From Vigna angularis (Eukaryota > Streptophyta > Magnoliopsida > Fabales > Fabaceae), in assembly GCF_016808095.1 (NCBI RefSeq), contig NC_068974.1, positions 14,818,001 to 14,882,000 of the forward strand: 64,000 nt of DNA, given 5' to 3'. Positions 1 to 12,841 of this stretch are shown piece after piece. A program made the translations under genes and the position numbers. The notes below the pieces were generated by a model. It did no database searches. It saw only the letters and a program-made list of their open reading frames with translations, and was not told where the DNA came from. Each line of letters begins with the position of its first letter. Position 1 is the first letter of the stretch.

Positions 1-2
1 CA

Positions 3-1445
3 AAAGATAAGGTTGAAGGGTCATTCAAAGATCAATTTATAAGACTTCATGATTATGGTCATGAGCTGCTGAAAACAAATCCAGGTACAACAGTACAAAT
101 TAAAGTTGATAACAGTAATGGTGAGGTCATATTCCAAAGATTTTATGCATGCTTGAAGGCATGCAAGGATAACTTCATTTGTTGTAGACCTATTATTGGG
201 TTAGATGGATGCTTTTTGAAAGGCAAGTATGGAGGAGAGTTACTAACAAGAGTGGGAAGAGATGGAAATGAACAAATGTTGCCCATAGCAGATGTTGTTG
301 TTGAGGCAGAAAACAAAGACTCCTGGACTTGGTTCTTGGAGCACCTTATTGAGGACCTTGGTGGGGCAGCTGTATGTGCACGATGCACATTTATTTCATG
401 CCAACAAAAGGTCAGTCAATGTTCAATATCTTGTACATATAACTGAATATCTTCATTACACAAATGTTAATTAAAATATCTTGAATATGTCAGGGTCTTT
501 TGCCAACTATCCAAGATCTTCTGTCTGGTGTAGAACAAAGATTTTGTGTTATGCATTTATATTCGAACTTCAGAAAAAAAATTCCTGGAAAAAACCTTAA
601 ACGTCTCATGTGGAGGGCAACAACAGCCACACATCCACAACAATGGGAGGCTGAAATGAGGAATATCAAAGACATAAATTTAGACGCATTTAAATATTTG
701 CTTGCCATCCCACCTAGGTATGTATTAAGTCTTATAATTATTTGATAATTATTTGCCATCCCACCCAGGTTTTGGTCAAGATCTAGATTCACCTCTAGAT
801 CACAATGTGACACTCTTGTAAACAACATGTTTGAGGGCTTTAATAGTGTGCTAGTTGATAGTAGGTCTAAGCCTATTATTAGCATGTTAGAAGACATTAG
901 AGTTTACATAATGAAGAGATGGGCTGCCAATAGGACAAAGATGGCATCATATCAAGGTTCAATCTGCCCCAAGGTTTTTAACAGATTTCAGAATGAGTCC
1001 TGGTTAACTAGATATTGGTTACCAAGGTAACTTTTATGATGTGTGTTTCCATTCATGTTAACTTTGTTTCCATTTATATTGATCCACCTAATTGTGTTAC
1101 GAATTGTGTATTAAATACAAGTGGTCAAGAGAAAAATTATTTGAAGTGAAACATGTTTTACAATTTTGTCAGCAATTTGTTGTGAATGTTGACAACATGG
1201 ACTGCACATGTAGAAAATGGGCAATTACTGACATTCCTTGTACTCATGCCATAACTGCAATGAAATTTTTGAATATAAATGCAGAAGAATACATTGGGCA
1301 CTGGTTTAGGAAGTCTACCTATGAAGAGACTTACAACACAATAATTAACCATATCAATGGTCAACATGTCTGGGATGTTACACCCTATTCAAATATATTA
1401 CCACCAAAGAAGATGACAATGCCAGGAAGGCCCAAGAAGAAATGA
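3..1445 (+). pseudogene. Mutator-like (MULE) transposase, 5'-truncated and decayed
   Basis: A MuDR-type transposase cuts and pastes Mutator-like elements in the nucleus. The reading frame is open from base 3 and continues over four exons, about 3-410, 494-717, 769-1028 and 1090-1445. Exon 1 holds the conserved block around GLDGCFLKGKYGG, exon 2 starts GLLPTIQDL, and exon 4 carries a SWIM zinc finger (CTCRKWAITDIPCTH, pattern C-x-C-x9-C-x-H) and a basic PGRPKKK tail. The 5' end lies outside the window. At the exon 1/2 junction the sequence reads FISC where this family has a catalytic Asp, so the enzyme is probably dead. The putative second intron (718-768) is only 51 nt and is flanked by a direct duplication. 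Family assignment is strong; the exon limits are inferred from GT/AG signals and the expected order of blocks. Confidence 0.85.
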
Positions 1446-1490
1446 AGACTGGAGGATTGGGAGTTGAAGAAGAATAACAGTGAATTAAGA

Positions 1491-2020
1491 AAACTAGTTT
1501 GACACATAACATACCTTAGCTTATTTGGACATAAAATAAACCTTTAAGTACAATTGAATAATAATGTCAACGTTATATTATTATTATTTTAATTATTTAT
1601 ATTATTAATAGATCTAACGTTTTTTTAAAAAATTATTACTTATGCTAATGAGAAAGTTTATTATCTACTTTTTATAATTTTATAGTTGTAATCAAAGTAT
1701 ATGATTTTTTAATAGGAAAATCTTTCCTTTAGAGAGGATGTTATATATAAATATATTCTTTTTAGGACGTATTAATTAAATATATTTTATTAATTTAATT
1801 GTGTGTTGTTTTTTTTTATTTTAATATTTTAATTGAATTTTCATTGGAAGGTATTTTTCTTAAATTTTTAAAATATTTAAAATAAATTTGTATTGTTTAA
1901 AATTTAGAACTTAAATAAAAATATTTAAATTTGTAAAAACTTAAAATTTAATTTATTATTTTAAATTATCTACGAGTCAAACTATGGAACTTTATCAGAT
2001 AATATTATGTCTAATCAGAA
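1491..2020 (+). repeat. Host unit A, left part (paralogous to 19755-20010 and 20637-20718)
   Basis: AT-rich non-coding sequence with no gene visible. From AAAACTAGTTTGACACATAA onward it matches the sequence starting near 19753 with few differences, and its right end (ATCAGATAATATTATGTCTAAT) matches 20696-20717. It is the left part of a duplicated host segment. The MULE remnant ends abruptly at its left edge, while the paralog continues further left. Confidence 0.75.
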
Positions 2021-2110
2021 CACTACAAAAATAATACATTTTAGGAGGGTTAGTTTCCGGAAGTTTTAGAAACCCCGAATAATTTCTGGCAGTTTAGGAC
2101 TAAAACCGTA
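2021..2110 (+). repeat. CACTA-1 left terminal and subterminal region
   Basis: Begins CACTACAAAAATAATAC. Within 90 bp it has short motifs of the type GTTTCCGG, GAAACCCC and AAAACCG. Their inverted, more numerous relatives (CGGCGGTTT, AAAACCGCCGG) are at 12283-12558. Subterminal repeats in CACTA elements bind the TnpA-type protein. Confidence 0.75.
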
Positions 2111-3041
2111 GTTACCTTTTTTTTTTATGTTTTTTGCTTCTATAACAGACGATGGCCCTAAAATTTATTTTTTTAATGTATTTCCCTAAATAATACCCAT
2201 CCCTCTTCACGCCTTTCATTTCTTCTATCTTTACTCATTTTCCCTGATTCTCTAATTTCTCATAAACCCTAACTCTCTCCCTCCCCTTCCTGCGTCTTCA
2301 TTTCCCTGCATCATAATTATTTCCCTCAAAACCCTTCCTCGCACCATCTTCGTTCTGGTCTTCCCCTGCTAGAGTTGAGCGAAGTGTCGAGGCGTCGAGG
2401 CAGCGTGAAGGTGCCTTATTGTTCGTCGAGGTGCTCTCGGAATTCCTCGCATCTACGGTTCACGCAACTCAAAAAGCTGGCAAGGTCACTTCATTTTCTC
2501 TTCGTTCATTTTCACTCTACATGTTTGTCTCTTGTACGTTACTCTATTGAACGCGTTATTGATTCGATTGTGTCTAACTCTTTTATTTTGCTGCTGTTGT
2601 TAACTCTTGTATTCGATTATGCCAACTACTATTCTAATTGCCCCACATCCACCAGCAGTGCGACCTAGAGTACGCGCTAGAAGAGGATAAGCTACAAATC
2701 CACACAGTATAGCTGAAAGGGTGGGCCACTAGATATTTTGGATAATACAAACCTTTTACTTGTTGTAGAGATTATTATTTAGAATAATGACAAAATAACT
2801 TAAGTTATTTTCATGATTTGCTAATTTTTATTTTTCATGTATCCATTCAATGACAATTGCGTAGAGAGAGAATAGTTGAAAGAATTAGAGATTTTCAAGG
2901 AGTGTGCGTGAATGTCTCTGTAATTTGTCTTGCTTGATTTTTTAACTATTTAAAGCGTTTCTAGTTTTCTCCTCAATATAAAACTATTGTATCAAAATGA
3001 ATGTTAAACATGATAAGGTGATACTGACTAATCAGATAAAA
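2111..3041 (+). other. CACTA-1 leader, no recognisable gene
   Basis: The CT-rich, less AT-biased stretch around 2190-2500 looks like a promoter and 5' leader or a captured gene start. A 97-codon frame at 2375-2668 shows no family features I can name. This part is missing from the second copy, which starts at the equivalent of position 3042. Confidence 0.4.
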
Positions 3042-3228
3042 AGCACTGATGCTTCTAATTTTGAACTTGGAAGAAGGCCAGAGAGGAGAACCATCATATA
3101 AAATGACCACATTTCCAAGCTGTTCGAGATAACATAAATAAAAAATGGAAAAAGAAATTGTGTCTTTTGAATTAAAAATGTGTAGGATTGGGAAAAGCAA
3201 TGTAACTTTGACATGAAAGAGTGTTGAT

Positions 3229-3319
3229 AAAAAATGTGCGAAGAGAATATACCAAACCATAAAAATGTGTAAAGAGAATATACCAAACCATAAAAATGTG
3301 TGAAGAGAATATACAAAAC
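3229..3319 (+). repeat. 31-bp tandem repeat, about three units
   Basis: The unit is of the form AAAAATGTGTGAAGAGAATA plus TACCAAACCAT, with small differences between units. The second CACTA copy (near 52604) has only two units, so the array has changed length since the copies separated. Confidence 0.8.
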
Positions 3320-4830
3320 AATACTGTATAACAGCACACTCAACTATAAGTCCAAAGGTTACACTGAACCTAAATATGTCCAACAATGTGTTTGGGTCTA
3401 TATAATTCAACATCATCACAACTATACTTATTTCTCAATCAAAATAAATCACTATCATATCAATTTGTTAATAGTTACGTATTCTATTAAATCCTATCAA
3501 AGTCTCTTTCTCTCTATTATCATTTATTTTCTAAATACACCAAAACCCCAACCAAGTAGATGTGTTGAGAAAGTATTTAACTTATTCTTAAGAAACTTGA
3601 ACAAAAAACCAAACATATCATTCTAGACTTAGATAAGAATCCATATTTCCATGTTAGATTATATACAAAAATACCCCAAAAAACTACATGCATGCAAGAG
3701 AATATTAAAAGATAAAAGAAAAGATAAAGTAGGAAAAACTTACTGAAATCAAAATTCTAATTGGTAGAATTTGATTATTATCAGCACACTAATAGCTACC
3801 TGGTGAAAAAGATAATAAAAACTTAGGTATCACATAAAGAAGACAAAGTAAATTACGAGGTTTAGAATTTTAAATAGATAGTTAACAAATTTTGGAAATA
3901 CAATTTTCATTCATCATCTATTTTTAATCTCTGTTATCTGATAATCCTAAATGTATTCATTACAACTTAAGAAAATAGTGATTGATAGATGTCTCTGAAT
4001 TTTACTGTATTGAAGTTCGAATGTCAAACTCAAACTAACAGATTTAGGCAATTTTAGCATGATAGAATTTAAGATTTTAACTTATAAGATGAAGTAAAAA
4101 GTAACACCTAGATCAGAAAAGTCATTAAATATTTCTAAAAACTGACATGGACAAGTTCAAGTGATTGTTGTTGGAGTTGAAAAAGACATATATCAATGCA
4201 GGTTGAATCTTCTCCTCGTGTTGCTGTGCTCATTACGAACTGTGATTGATTTTTTTCAGTAGTTGTTTAGTTTAGAATAGTTCTATGTGTAATCAAATTG
4301 TTCATACTCTCTTTAAAATAAGAATTGTAATCAAATTTTCATATTGATGTCAATAGATGATGACATTAATCTTCTTAACAGGATATTTTGGGTAATTTGT
4401 ATTTCTTAATTGACTTAGCCTTGCTGAACGTAAACATAAGGTGTGTTATGGCCTTGTGAAAGTTGTTGTGCTATCACATCCATCATTTCTCCAAGTGAAT
4501 AACTTCCGAGGTATGAGTTTTCATCAATGTTGATTATTTCTTAATTTACATATTTACATAAAACAAAAAAATAATATATATATTAATTTATTTTTATGAC
4601 ATTTAAAAATATTTTGTTAATAGTATTAAATTGTTTCTTAGAAGTAGTGATTCAAAGTCTAGTAAATATTATTCTTGAGCAATGCTATCGTAGCTGGTAC
4701 TTAGTGTTTTATTCACCATTTACTTTTAACATTAAGTAGGTGTACTACTTAATATTCAAAACTTATATGAAGGATGAAATAAATATTCAAAACTTATATG
4801 AAGGATGTGATAAATATTCAAAACTTTCTT
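3320..4830 (+). other. CACTA-1 non-coding interior
   Basis: AT-rich, with no supported gene. About 510 bp of it (roughly 3877-4388) are absent from the second copy. Near 4752-4830 is a short direct repeat (AATATTCAAAACTTATATGA plus AGGATG) present in two to three units. Confidence 0.5.
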
Positions 4831-7800
4831 TCTTGGTGAAGTTGTATCACATCAAATGTCTATGCAGAATAAGTGACAAAGCTATGTCCATGATACTGTA
4901 GTTGCTAGCAGATGCATTTGAACATGCTAAAATTCCAAATTCATTCTATGAAGCCAAAAAAGCTTGGTCTTCATTACAGCAAAATTGATGCTTGCCCAAA
5001 TGATTGTATGTTGCATGTTGGAGATTGCATGTTGGAGAAGACAAAGATAGAGATTCTTGTAAGAAATGCAAGACATCAAGATGGAAGCCAAAAAGGAGAA
5101 ATACAATTGGTGACGATGTTGTTGTTAATAAGCGAAAGAAGATTCCTACAAAGGTGTTAAGGTATTTTCCTTTGAAGCCTCGATTACAGAGGATGTTTTT
5201 GTCATCTAAAATAGCTGAGCATATGAGATGGCATGCATCAGAAAGTACGGATAAAGGCATGTTATGACATCCAAGAGATTCTGAAGCATGGAAGAAATTT
5301 GACTTGATGCACCCTAAATTTGCCTTAGAGCCTCGAAATGTGAGACTCGGTTTATCTACTGATGGGTTCAATCCATATGGCAACTTGAGCACCAATCACA
5401 GTATTTAGCCAGTTGTTCTCATATCATACAACCTTCCTCCTTGGATGTGTATGAAACAAAGTTCATTCATTCTATCCATGATCATTCCTGGAAAGCGAGC
5501 ACCGAGCAATGATATTGATGTTTACTTATAACCATTAATAGAAGAGTTGAAGGAGTTGTGGAACACTGGCATCAAAACTCTTAATTCATATGGGAATGAA
5601 GTATTTGATATGCATGCAGCCATATTGTGGACTATTAGTGACTTTCCAAGACTTATAACCTTATCTGGGTGGAACACACATACAAGATTGGCATGTCCGA
5701 TATGTAATTTTGATACTACTCCTAAGAAGCTTGTCAAAGGTGGTAAATTTTGTTTTATAAGTCATTATCGTTGGTTAGATGAAAGACATAGGTTTAGATT
5801 GGCTCATTGGAGGCTTGATGGAACTATTGAAAATAGAAGCCGAGCAGTGACAATCTTAGGACATGATATCTTACAATAACTTGGTAATGTTCACGTTGAA
5901 TTTGGGAAAGAACCTATAATTGAAGAAAGCTCAAAAAGACAACGCATCTCTAAGGTAGAGACTCTACAATGGCGAAAGAAAAGTATATTTTTTGACCTTC
6001 CTTATTGGGTAGATAACTTATTGCACCATAATCTGGATGTTATGCATATTGAAAAAAATGTTTGCGACAATATATTGTTTACATTGTTGAATGATAGTAC
6101 AAATAATAAATGCAAAGACAATCTAAAAGCAAGAAAGGACTTGCAACTTTGGGGTATAAGACTAGATTTGTGGTTTGACGAGCATTCTAGATATCTTCCT
6201 GCTATATATACATTGTCAAATGTAAATAAGGACATGTTTCTGAAAACTTTGAAGAATATAATTGTACCTGATGGTTACTCAAGTAATATTAGTAGATGTG
6301 TTGATGTCAAATAACGTAAGATTGGAGGACTAAAAAGTCATGACTCACATGTGTTGATGGAGCAACTTCTCCCTTTGGCAATAAGAAAGACACTCCCTAA
6401 AGAAGTCTCGTTTATTTTGATTGATCTATGATCTTTTTTTAAATAATTATGTAATAAAGTTTTGAAGATAGATGAACTTGTCCAATTACAAGATAGAGTT
6501 GTCCTCACATTGTGTCACATGGAGATGTTATTCCCTCCTTCTTTTTTCACAGTGATGGTTAATTTGATTGTGCATTTAGTAGAAGATGTCAAGCTTGGTG
6601 GACCTGTCCAATATCGATGGATGTATCCTATTGAGAGGTACTTGGGAAAATTGAAGTCTTATGTGCGTAATAAGGCACAAGCTGAAGGCTCAAAAGCTGA
6701 AGGTTACATGGTTGAAGAGTGCTTAACTTTTTGTTCTAGATACTTAGATGGAATTGAGATTGTGTTTAATAGATTGCGTCGTGTTAATGATGAACCAAGC
6801 ATTGGCTCTTGTACTGTAAGCACTTTATTCCCACCAGTCGGAAAACCAGTTGGAGGTTTCACTTATTTCACTCTATCTGCAAAGGAAAAGTTAGAAGCAC
6901 ATCGTCGTAGCCTAACAAATAGTTCCATAGTTGACCCATTTCTTCAGTAAGTATTTTCACTTCGTCAATTCTATTAATTAGTCTTTTATTAGAAAGTAAC
7001 TATGTATAATTTGGACACTTCGTGTAGGGATTTTAGAGACACTATACAGAGACAATTGAGAAGTCGGAGTCGACAATCATCTTTGATAGACTAGAGAGTT
7101 CATAGGTAATTTGCAAATTGGTTTTTACGTCGTGTACGTATATTTATACCAATGAACATTGGTTTCATTCTATGTTATAATTGATAATTGATATGGACAT
7201 GTTATTTTTTTTCCATTTAGATAAGGAATGACTCAACTAGCCTCCACTCAACTGATTTGAAATTCTTAGCATGGGTCCGATTGATTGTGCAAAGCGATAT
7301 AGTGCCTATAATGTTAATGGATTCAAGTTTAGGATCTTGGAGCGTGACATATGGCTTAAAACACAAAATAGTGGAGTGTTTGGTACATTTGGGACAAGGA
7401 GTTATGCAAGTAGTAGTGATAATCAAATGCAATTTGGAGATGTGCCTTATTATGGTCGATTAGTTGACATAATTGAAATAAATTATCATGGTTGTTTCTC
7501 AATTGTCTTGTTCAAATGTATGTGGGCTAATACAACAACATGTAAGGGGATTATGACTGATGAGTTGGGATTTACAAGTGTAAGTTTTGGACGCTTGATT
7601 CATAGCGGTGATAATGATGATGATGAACCATACATTCAGGCGTCAGAAGCACAAATGGTATATTATGTAGATTATGAGTTTGATAAAAATTGGTGCATCC
7701 CAATACATATAAAGCCTAGAGATTTGTACAACATGGGTGAAGATGATGTTGACAATTTTCATGAATGTGAACCATTTCAACAACAAAATTTAGAAATATT

Positions 7801-7843
7801 ATTTCTAGATGATGAAAGAAATATACCATTAACAAGGTTTTAA
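4831..7843 (+). pseudogene. CACTA TnpD transposase (TNP2 + DUF4218 + DUF4216), decayed
   Basis: This is the catalytic transposase of CACTA elements. In order the sequence shows: an N-terminal part (VKLYHIKCLCRISDKAMSMI, about 4840-4900; HYSKIDACPNDC, about 4970); the TNP2 core (LSGWNTHTRLACPICNFDT near 5660-5715, and HHNLDVMHIEKNVCDNILFT at 6024-6083); a DUF4218 block (LGGPVQYRWMYPIERYLGKL, about 6594-6653); and a DUF4216 block (7271-7843, ending near DKNWCIPIHIKPRDLYNMG). Stops interrupt the frame at 5265, about 5406, about 5529, 5877 and 6312, and a 14-bp tandem duplication at 5010-5037 shifts it. Several stops are shared with the second copy at 53660-56673. No intact protein can be made. 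Confidence 0.9.
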
Positions 7844-7925
7844 TTTGAATTATTAGTTATTATATATATTGTTATTCTGTTTATTTTCTTGTTTATTATA
7901 TTTATAGCTGGTTTAAGTTTTATTT

Positions 7926-10900
7926 ATGAAATTGTTTGTAGAGCACCTGAAGATGAAGAGAATGATAGTTAAGAACAATGAGACACAACATCATACACAA
8001 GCACATAATACATGGGGTCATATAGTAAATCATCCACCAGCACCTCAAAGTGCAACACCTAAAGTCCAATCATCTCCATCTCTATCTACCCCTCAAAGAA
8101 GTAAGTTCCCTTTACTGATTGTTTAATTAAAATTTATTTATGTTGTTGAAATTTTTTGACATTCATTTATTTGTAGAACATACAAACTAAAGTTACCTCC
8201 GACAAGCCAAAGCCTATGCACTCTTGAAACCATTCAGCCCCCAAATGCAATTGGTGTTCAATCAGCAAATCAAGTATTTTCGTTTGGTCAACCCCCAAAT
8301 GAAGTTATCCAGTCACCCGTTGAAGTTGATGTAAGTGTTCTTTCAAATATGTTAAATATGTTCTTTCAAATGATAAAATATGTTATCTTAGCATATACTT
8401 TGATGAATTTTGATAGTCATGTTGTGACATTTCTAGGAACCAGAAGTACACCTTGAAACTAAAACTAATTAGAAAAAAGAATTTGTCAATATAATTTGTT
8501 TCTCTGTTGCTTGCATCTGATCTCTATTCCTATCAACTACATTCATTTAATCTGACATTTAACCTTGTGTAGCAACAAGAAAATTCACATGTACAAGATG
8601 AACATGAACAAGATGAAAATCAAGATATTTTGTTGGAAGTGCAACAAGAAAGACCATCAACATACAAGAGATCATGGTTGGTTGATGTTATTGGTAAGCC
8701 ACTGTTACTTATATCAATAAATATTGTTGAAGTTCTTTCACACAAGGGTATTTGACACAAATTTGATTTCTTCACATATGACCAATGCAAGATGACTACC
8801 AAACACTTAAAAACAAATGATGTTTGGAATTTGCCTCAAAATGAAAGGATTATTGTACGTTGGAATGAGCAGCATCAACCAATTGGAGATGGTGGCGCAT
8901 TATTGAATTGGTTCTTAGGGAGTATTACTAGAAACTTCAAGGCATTCCTTATTTGTTATTCTACTTGGAAGAAGATTCGTAAAGATTACAAAGAAGACAT
9001 AATTCATAATACCATTCAAGTAAGTAATGTAAATTTTCAATTCATAATTAAGTTATTTGATAATTGTTGTTGATTTTGATTAAAATATGTTTTTGAAGAC
9101 AAAGTTTGCAGTTAATTCTGATATTCAAATCAATTACATCTTGAAATTGCTTAATCATAAATGGAGAGATTCTCGGCAAGAATTGTGGCAACAAAGAGAT
9201 GATGGCACGCGTACTAGAGATGAATTGATTGCCATGGCTCCAGAAGGAATAGATAAAGATCATTGGCTTCTTTTGTTGATTATCGACTTGATGAAAGAAT
9301 AAAGGTAAAACCTAAATTTCTTTTCTTAAAATTCTGATATAATTTATTAACTTTTTTTATGATAATGTTAGGAGATTGCCCTAAAAAATAAACACAATAG
9401 GACAAAGCAAACTTTTGCTCACACGGGGGGTTCGAAGAGCATTGCAAGAAAGAGGGAAGAAATGGTGAAGTAATATTGTTCTTCAGTTTTCTATTTCTCA
9501 TTATATTTATGACACACTTAATATGTGTTTGTTCATTTTCATAGGAAAAAGAGTGTGGAAACAAAGTTAGCAGAGGAGAAGTATGGATAGCTACCCATAA
9601 GAAGACCAATGGAGCTTATGCCAGTGATGAGGCAAGGAAAATTGGTGTAAGTTATCTAAGCCTAATTATGGTATAGTTACAATTTAAATGTCATGAAGTA
9701 TTTTTTCCAGTGGCTGAAACTAGTTTTCACCAATTTTCAGAATCTGAATGTAAGACAAACATGTGAACCATGTATTGTAATTTATTTGGTGCTTTAGGTC
9801 TTACTATAACGATTGAATGCATTCTGGTGAATTGTTGTGAAGTAATGTGTTGACAAAGATGAAATAAAACCTGTTGAATGGGTACAATTTGTTGAAATTA
9901 GTGTCATCCCCTTCATTAGACACTAGAAAACGACATAACCAGACAAAATAGGAAACCATTTATACATTGTAACCCTCTACATTAAACTCCAAAGCCTTCA
10001 TAAAAAGTAATAGATAATTTTTTTACATAAGTGAATCCCCTACCCCGCCATACCAGAAGAAAAGAAAAAAGAGACTTCATTTTTATTAGGTGAGAGGCTT
10101 TGTCTGACAGCGCATAACACCTAGCGGTACCCAACTTTCTTCTCTTTTTAACTTGTTAGTGTTATCCATATCAAACACAGAATAACCAAAAGTTACGGCA
10201 AACAAAGAAAACATAATCTTCACGCATTTTCTCTTTCTTCCATAACACTACAACCAATCATCACTTCCAAACATTTCACACCTTTCTCATACTGCAATTA
10301 TCCTCCATTACACTTACCGTCTTTTCCTTACTGCAAACCACAAAATCATCATATTTATAACATAAATAAAAAGACATGAATCAGATACCTGTAGGCACTA
10401 TAATTCGTTTATGAAATGATTAACGACTCTGCACATACAGTGTTTCTTTTCCTTAAACCTTAAACTCATTTCTCCAATCATCATTCCTTTGTACCCTCTC
10501 CATCAAGTATAGAAGAAATGATTAACAACCATTTATTACAAAAAAATATATAAGACAATACATAAAGTAAAAGAGGTATACATCATCATGCCAACAAATA
10601 TTTCTCCATAACAGAAATTGTTGAACTATTGAATAATCTTACTGTATTGAATAATCCCTAAAGCAGTAGACATTAATTCCTTAAGAAACTGTTGAACTTT
10701 CTCAGTAGCATGTTATTCAAACACTATGGCCACATTAGGGAAATTCTCTACTTTGAGTAAAACTAACTATTTAAGTACTGGAATCACATTTAACTATTTG
10801 AGTTATATACAATTTTTCATTTTCTTTGTTGTATTTTTGCTCCTCTTAACAAAGGAATCTCACTTATTTATGTATGGCCTTGTTGTTTTGGAATTGTGCA

Positions 10901-11507
10901 CTTGTTTTCTTTGATTTAGACAATTTCACTGTTTTATTAAATGTTGAATGTAGGAACAAATTGAAGCATATGAATCCACAACATCGTCTCAATCAAAAAA
11001 AATATCCAATTCAGATTCATTGGCTCATGCTTTAGGAATCCAAGAGCATTGTGGACGCGTTCGCGGTCTAGGTTTGGGTCCTTGCCCATCTAAAGTCTTT
11101 GGAGTCAAAGTTCGTTCTCATAGTGGATCATCTTTAGCTGCCCCTTTTAATGATGAAATACAAACTCAGGTTAATGAATATTTTATCCATTACTTGATTT
11201 GTTCCTTTTATGATTAACTTGTTAGGTATCATTTTTCTTACTTTTTAAATAATTTCATCTGTTACAGGTATCTTCATTGACATCACAAGTCAATGAAATG
11301 AAAGATATGATAGCATTTATGTTGTAAAATTATCAAGGTCAATTGCCTTCAAAGTTTGCCGTATTTCAACCATCGGTAATAATTGCTAAATTTATTTGTA
11401 TGATTTTTTTTTAAAATATATAACCAACTAACTATTATGTTATATTGTAGGTATCTGATCAAAGAAGCGTGTCAAACGATGAATGCAATGAAGATCAAGA
11501 AAATTAG
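7926..11507 (+). pseudogene. CACTA TnpA-like protein (Transposase_24 / Ptta family), decayed
   Basis: A second CACTA gene, multi-exon, following TnpD by about 80 bp. Exons inferred from GT/AG: one starting at 7926, then about 8177-8330, 8573-8693, 8792-9019, 9099-9300, 9373-9470, 9545-9647, 10954-11168 and 11268 onward. Diagnostic sequence is EVWIATHKKTNGAYASDEAR (about 9568-9627), which is the conserved block of the Transposase_24 family, and GIQEHCGRVRGLGLGPCPSK (11035-11094). Proteins of this family bind the subterminal repeats and help TnpD. In-frame stops occur in the exon near 8437 (KTN then stop) and at the MIAFML segment (about 11326), so it is broken. Exon limits are approximate. Confidence 0.82.
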
Positions 11508-12282
11508 ACATGCATGAACAATTAGTTATGTCTCCATTGATATCCAATATATGAATTTTTGAGGATGCAAATATCACCTGCCATCCTTTTAATTGTGTAT
11601 GTATTGATATGCTAGTATCTTTAAGTGATTTTATTCACATGCACTATGCAGTCACCAGTAGCAAAATTAGTAACAAGTTTGAGCATGATAGTGTCAATAA
11701 CTTGATTAGTAGCTGACATACTCTTTATACTCATCATGACACTGATTACAAATAAGAAATTTGAGAAAATTTGAATTTAGATATCCTATTTTAGCACCTC
11801 CTCACCTACTTGATTATATTAGAATCTTGTCCTTAATGTTGTATAGTTTTTACTCGTCTTTAATTTAATCACCACATCTTCTTTTAAATCAGTTTTCCCA
11901 TTCTTAGATGTTTTGAAATTAATTTCTTCTGCTAATATAGTCCATAAAAGACATTTTACATTGATCGACAGAACATTTAAAGAAGCACCTACCAAATTGA
12001 AAAAGGTGCACATAATTGGTTAAATTGGCCATTTCAATAAAGAAGTAATATATACAAAAAAGAAATTTCTACCAGGTTATCCAGATGAAAGTGTTATGAT
12101 AGAAAATGACAAAGGGAACTATTTCAACAATAAGTGTGAAGACAAATTTAAAAAGCAAAAAAGAAATGTTAAGGAACTAAAACTTTAATTTAACCTTTAC
12201 ATCTTTAATTATCTAAACATGAAAAACTAATTTGAACTAGAAGCATGGAGTAACAAATGTCACGACCAATAAAAATTTGAGC
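11508..12282 (+). other. CACTA-1 3' non-coding region
   Basis: AT-rich sequence between the end of the TnpA-like gene and the right subterminal repeats. No gene, tRNA or repeat that I can support. Confidence 0.5.
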
Positions 12283-12558
12283 TATCACTACATTTCCGAC
12301 AGTTTTGTAGGAAATCCCTGGAAATCGTCGGTTAAAAGAAACTCCGGCTATTCCCAACGGTTTGCAAAAACCCCTGAAAATAATGGCGGTTTTTCCATAA
12401 TCCCGGGAAATTGTGGCGGTTTCATACAAAATTGCCGGTAATACTTAACGACATTGCTTTTCCCCGAGACTCTTGTAATCGGGGAAAACAAATTTTCCAA
12501 GGGTTAAAACCGCCGGAACTCTAAAAATAATCCTGAAAAAATTATAATTTTTGTAGTG
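12283..12558 (+). repeat. CACTA-1 right subterminal repeats and terminus
   Basis: Repeats of the type GGCGGTTT, AAACCCC and AACCGCCGG in both orientations, followed by the terminus TTTTTGTAGTG. Closely similar to 16305-16575 of CACTA-2, so the two elements belong to one family. Confidence 0.85.
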
Positions 12559-12736
12559 AAAGATGCATATTTTATTTTTTAATAATGTATTATTTGTTAA
12601 TTTTCAATTTTATAATAACGTACATTAATTATAATAAACAATTGGTTTGTTATAATTAATGTTAATGATAATTAATTGATAATATAAGATACTGTACGTT
12701 TTATATATAATGATTTGACTATAACTGTTCAACGTT
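12559..12736 (+). repeat. Host unit A, middle part between two CACTA insertions
   Basis: These 178 bp (AGATGCATATTTTATTTTTT through TTCAACGTT) match 20721-20898 in unit B almost base for base. Continuity in unit B shows that the two CACTA elements inserted independently about 180 bp apart. Confidence 0.88.
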
Positions 12737-12841
12737 CACTACAAAATTAACGTATTTTAGAAGGGGTTTATTACTGGGGGTTTTGAAAACCTCTCTTAAT
12801 TCCTACGGTTTTTGTCGAAAACCGCAGATAAATTGTAATTT

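Larger units (their letters stand above)
2021..12558 (+). mobile_element. CACTA-1, En/Spm-type DNA transposon with decayed TnpD and TnpA
   Basis: The element starts CACTACAAAAATAATAC and ends TTTTTGTAGTG, the inverted termini typical of the CACTA superfamily. The 3-bp flank is GAA on the left and AAA on the right, a target duplication with one mutation. The empty site survives at 20719-20721 in the paralogous host segment, where both flanks join directly; this fixes the boundaries. Inside are a TNP2-type transposase with accessory domains and a Transposase_24-type protein, both on the plus strand as in known CACTA elements. In-frame stops make it non-autonomous as it stands. Subterminal repeats lie at both ends. 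A second copy of its body is at 52413-59805. Confidence 0.92.

Noticed and set aside
2375..2668. 97-codon frame in the CACTA-1 leader as a gene
   Set aside because: No start context, no domain, low complexity, and absent from the second CACTA copy. More likely leader sequence.
2973..3419. Minus-strand frame of 148 codons, also present at 52395-52798
   Set aside because: Its conservation only reflects the copied CACTA body. Tyr/Phe-rich content from AT-rich DNA, and the 31-bp repeat falls inside it.
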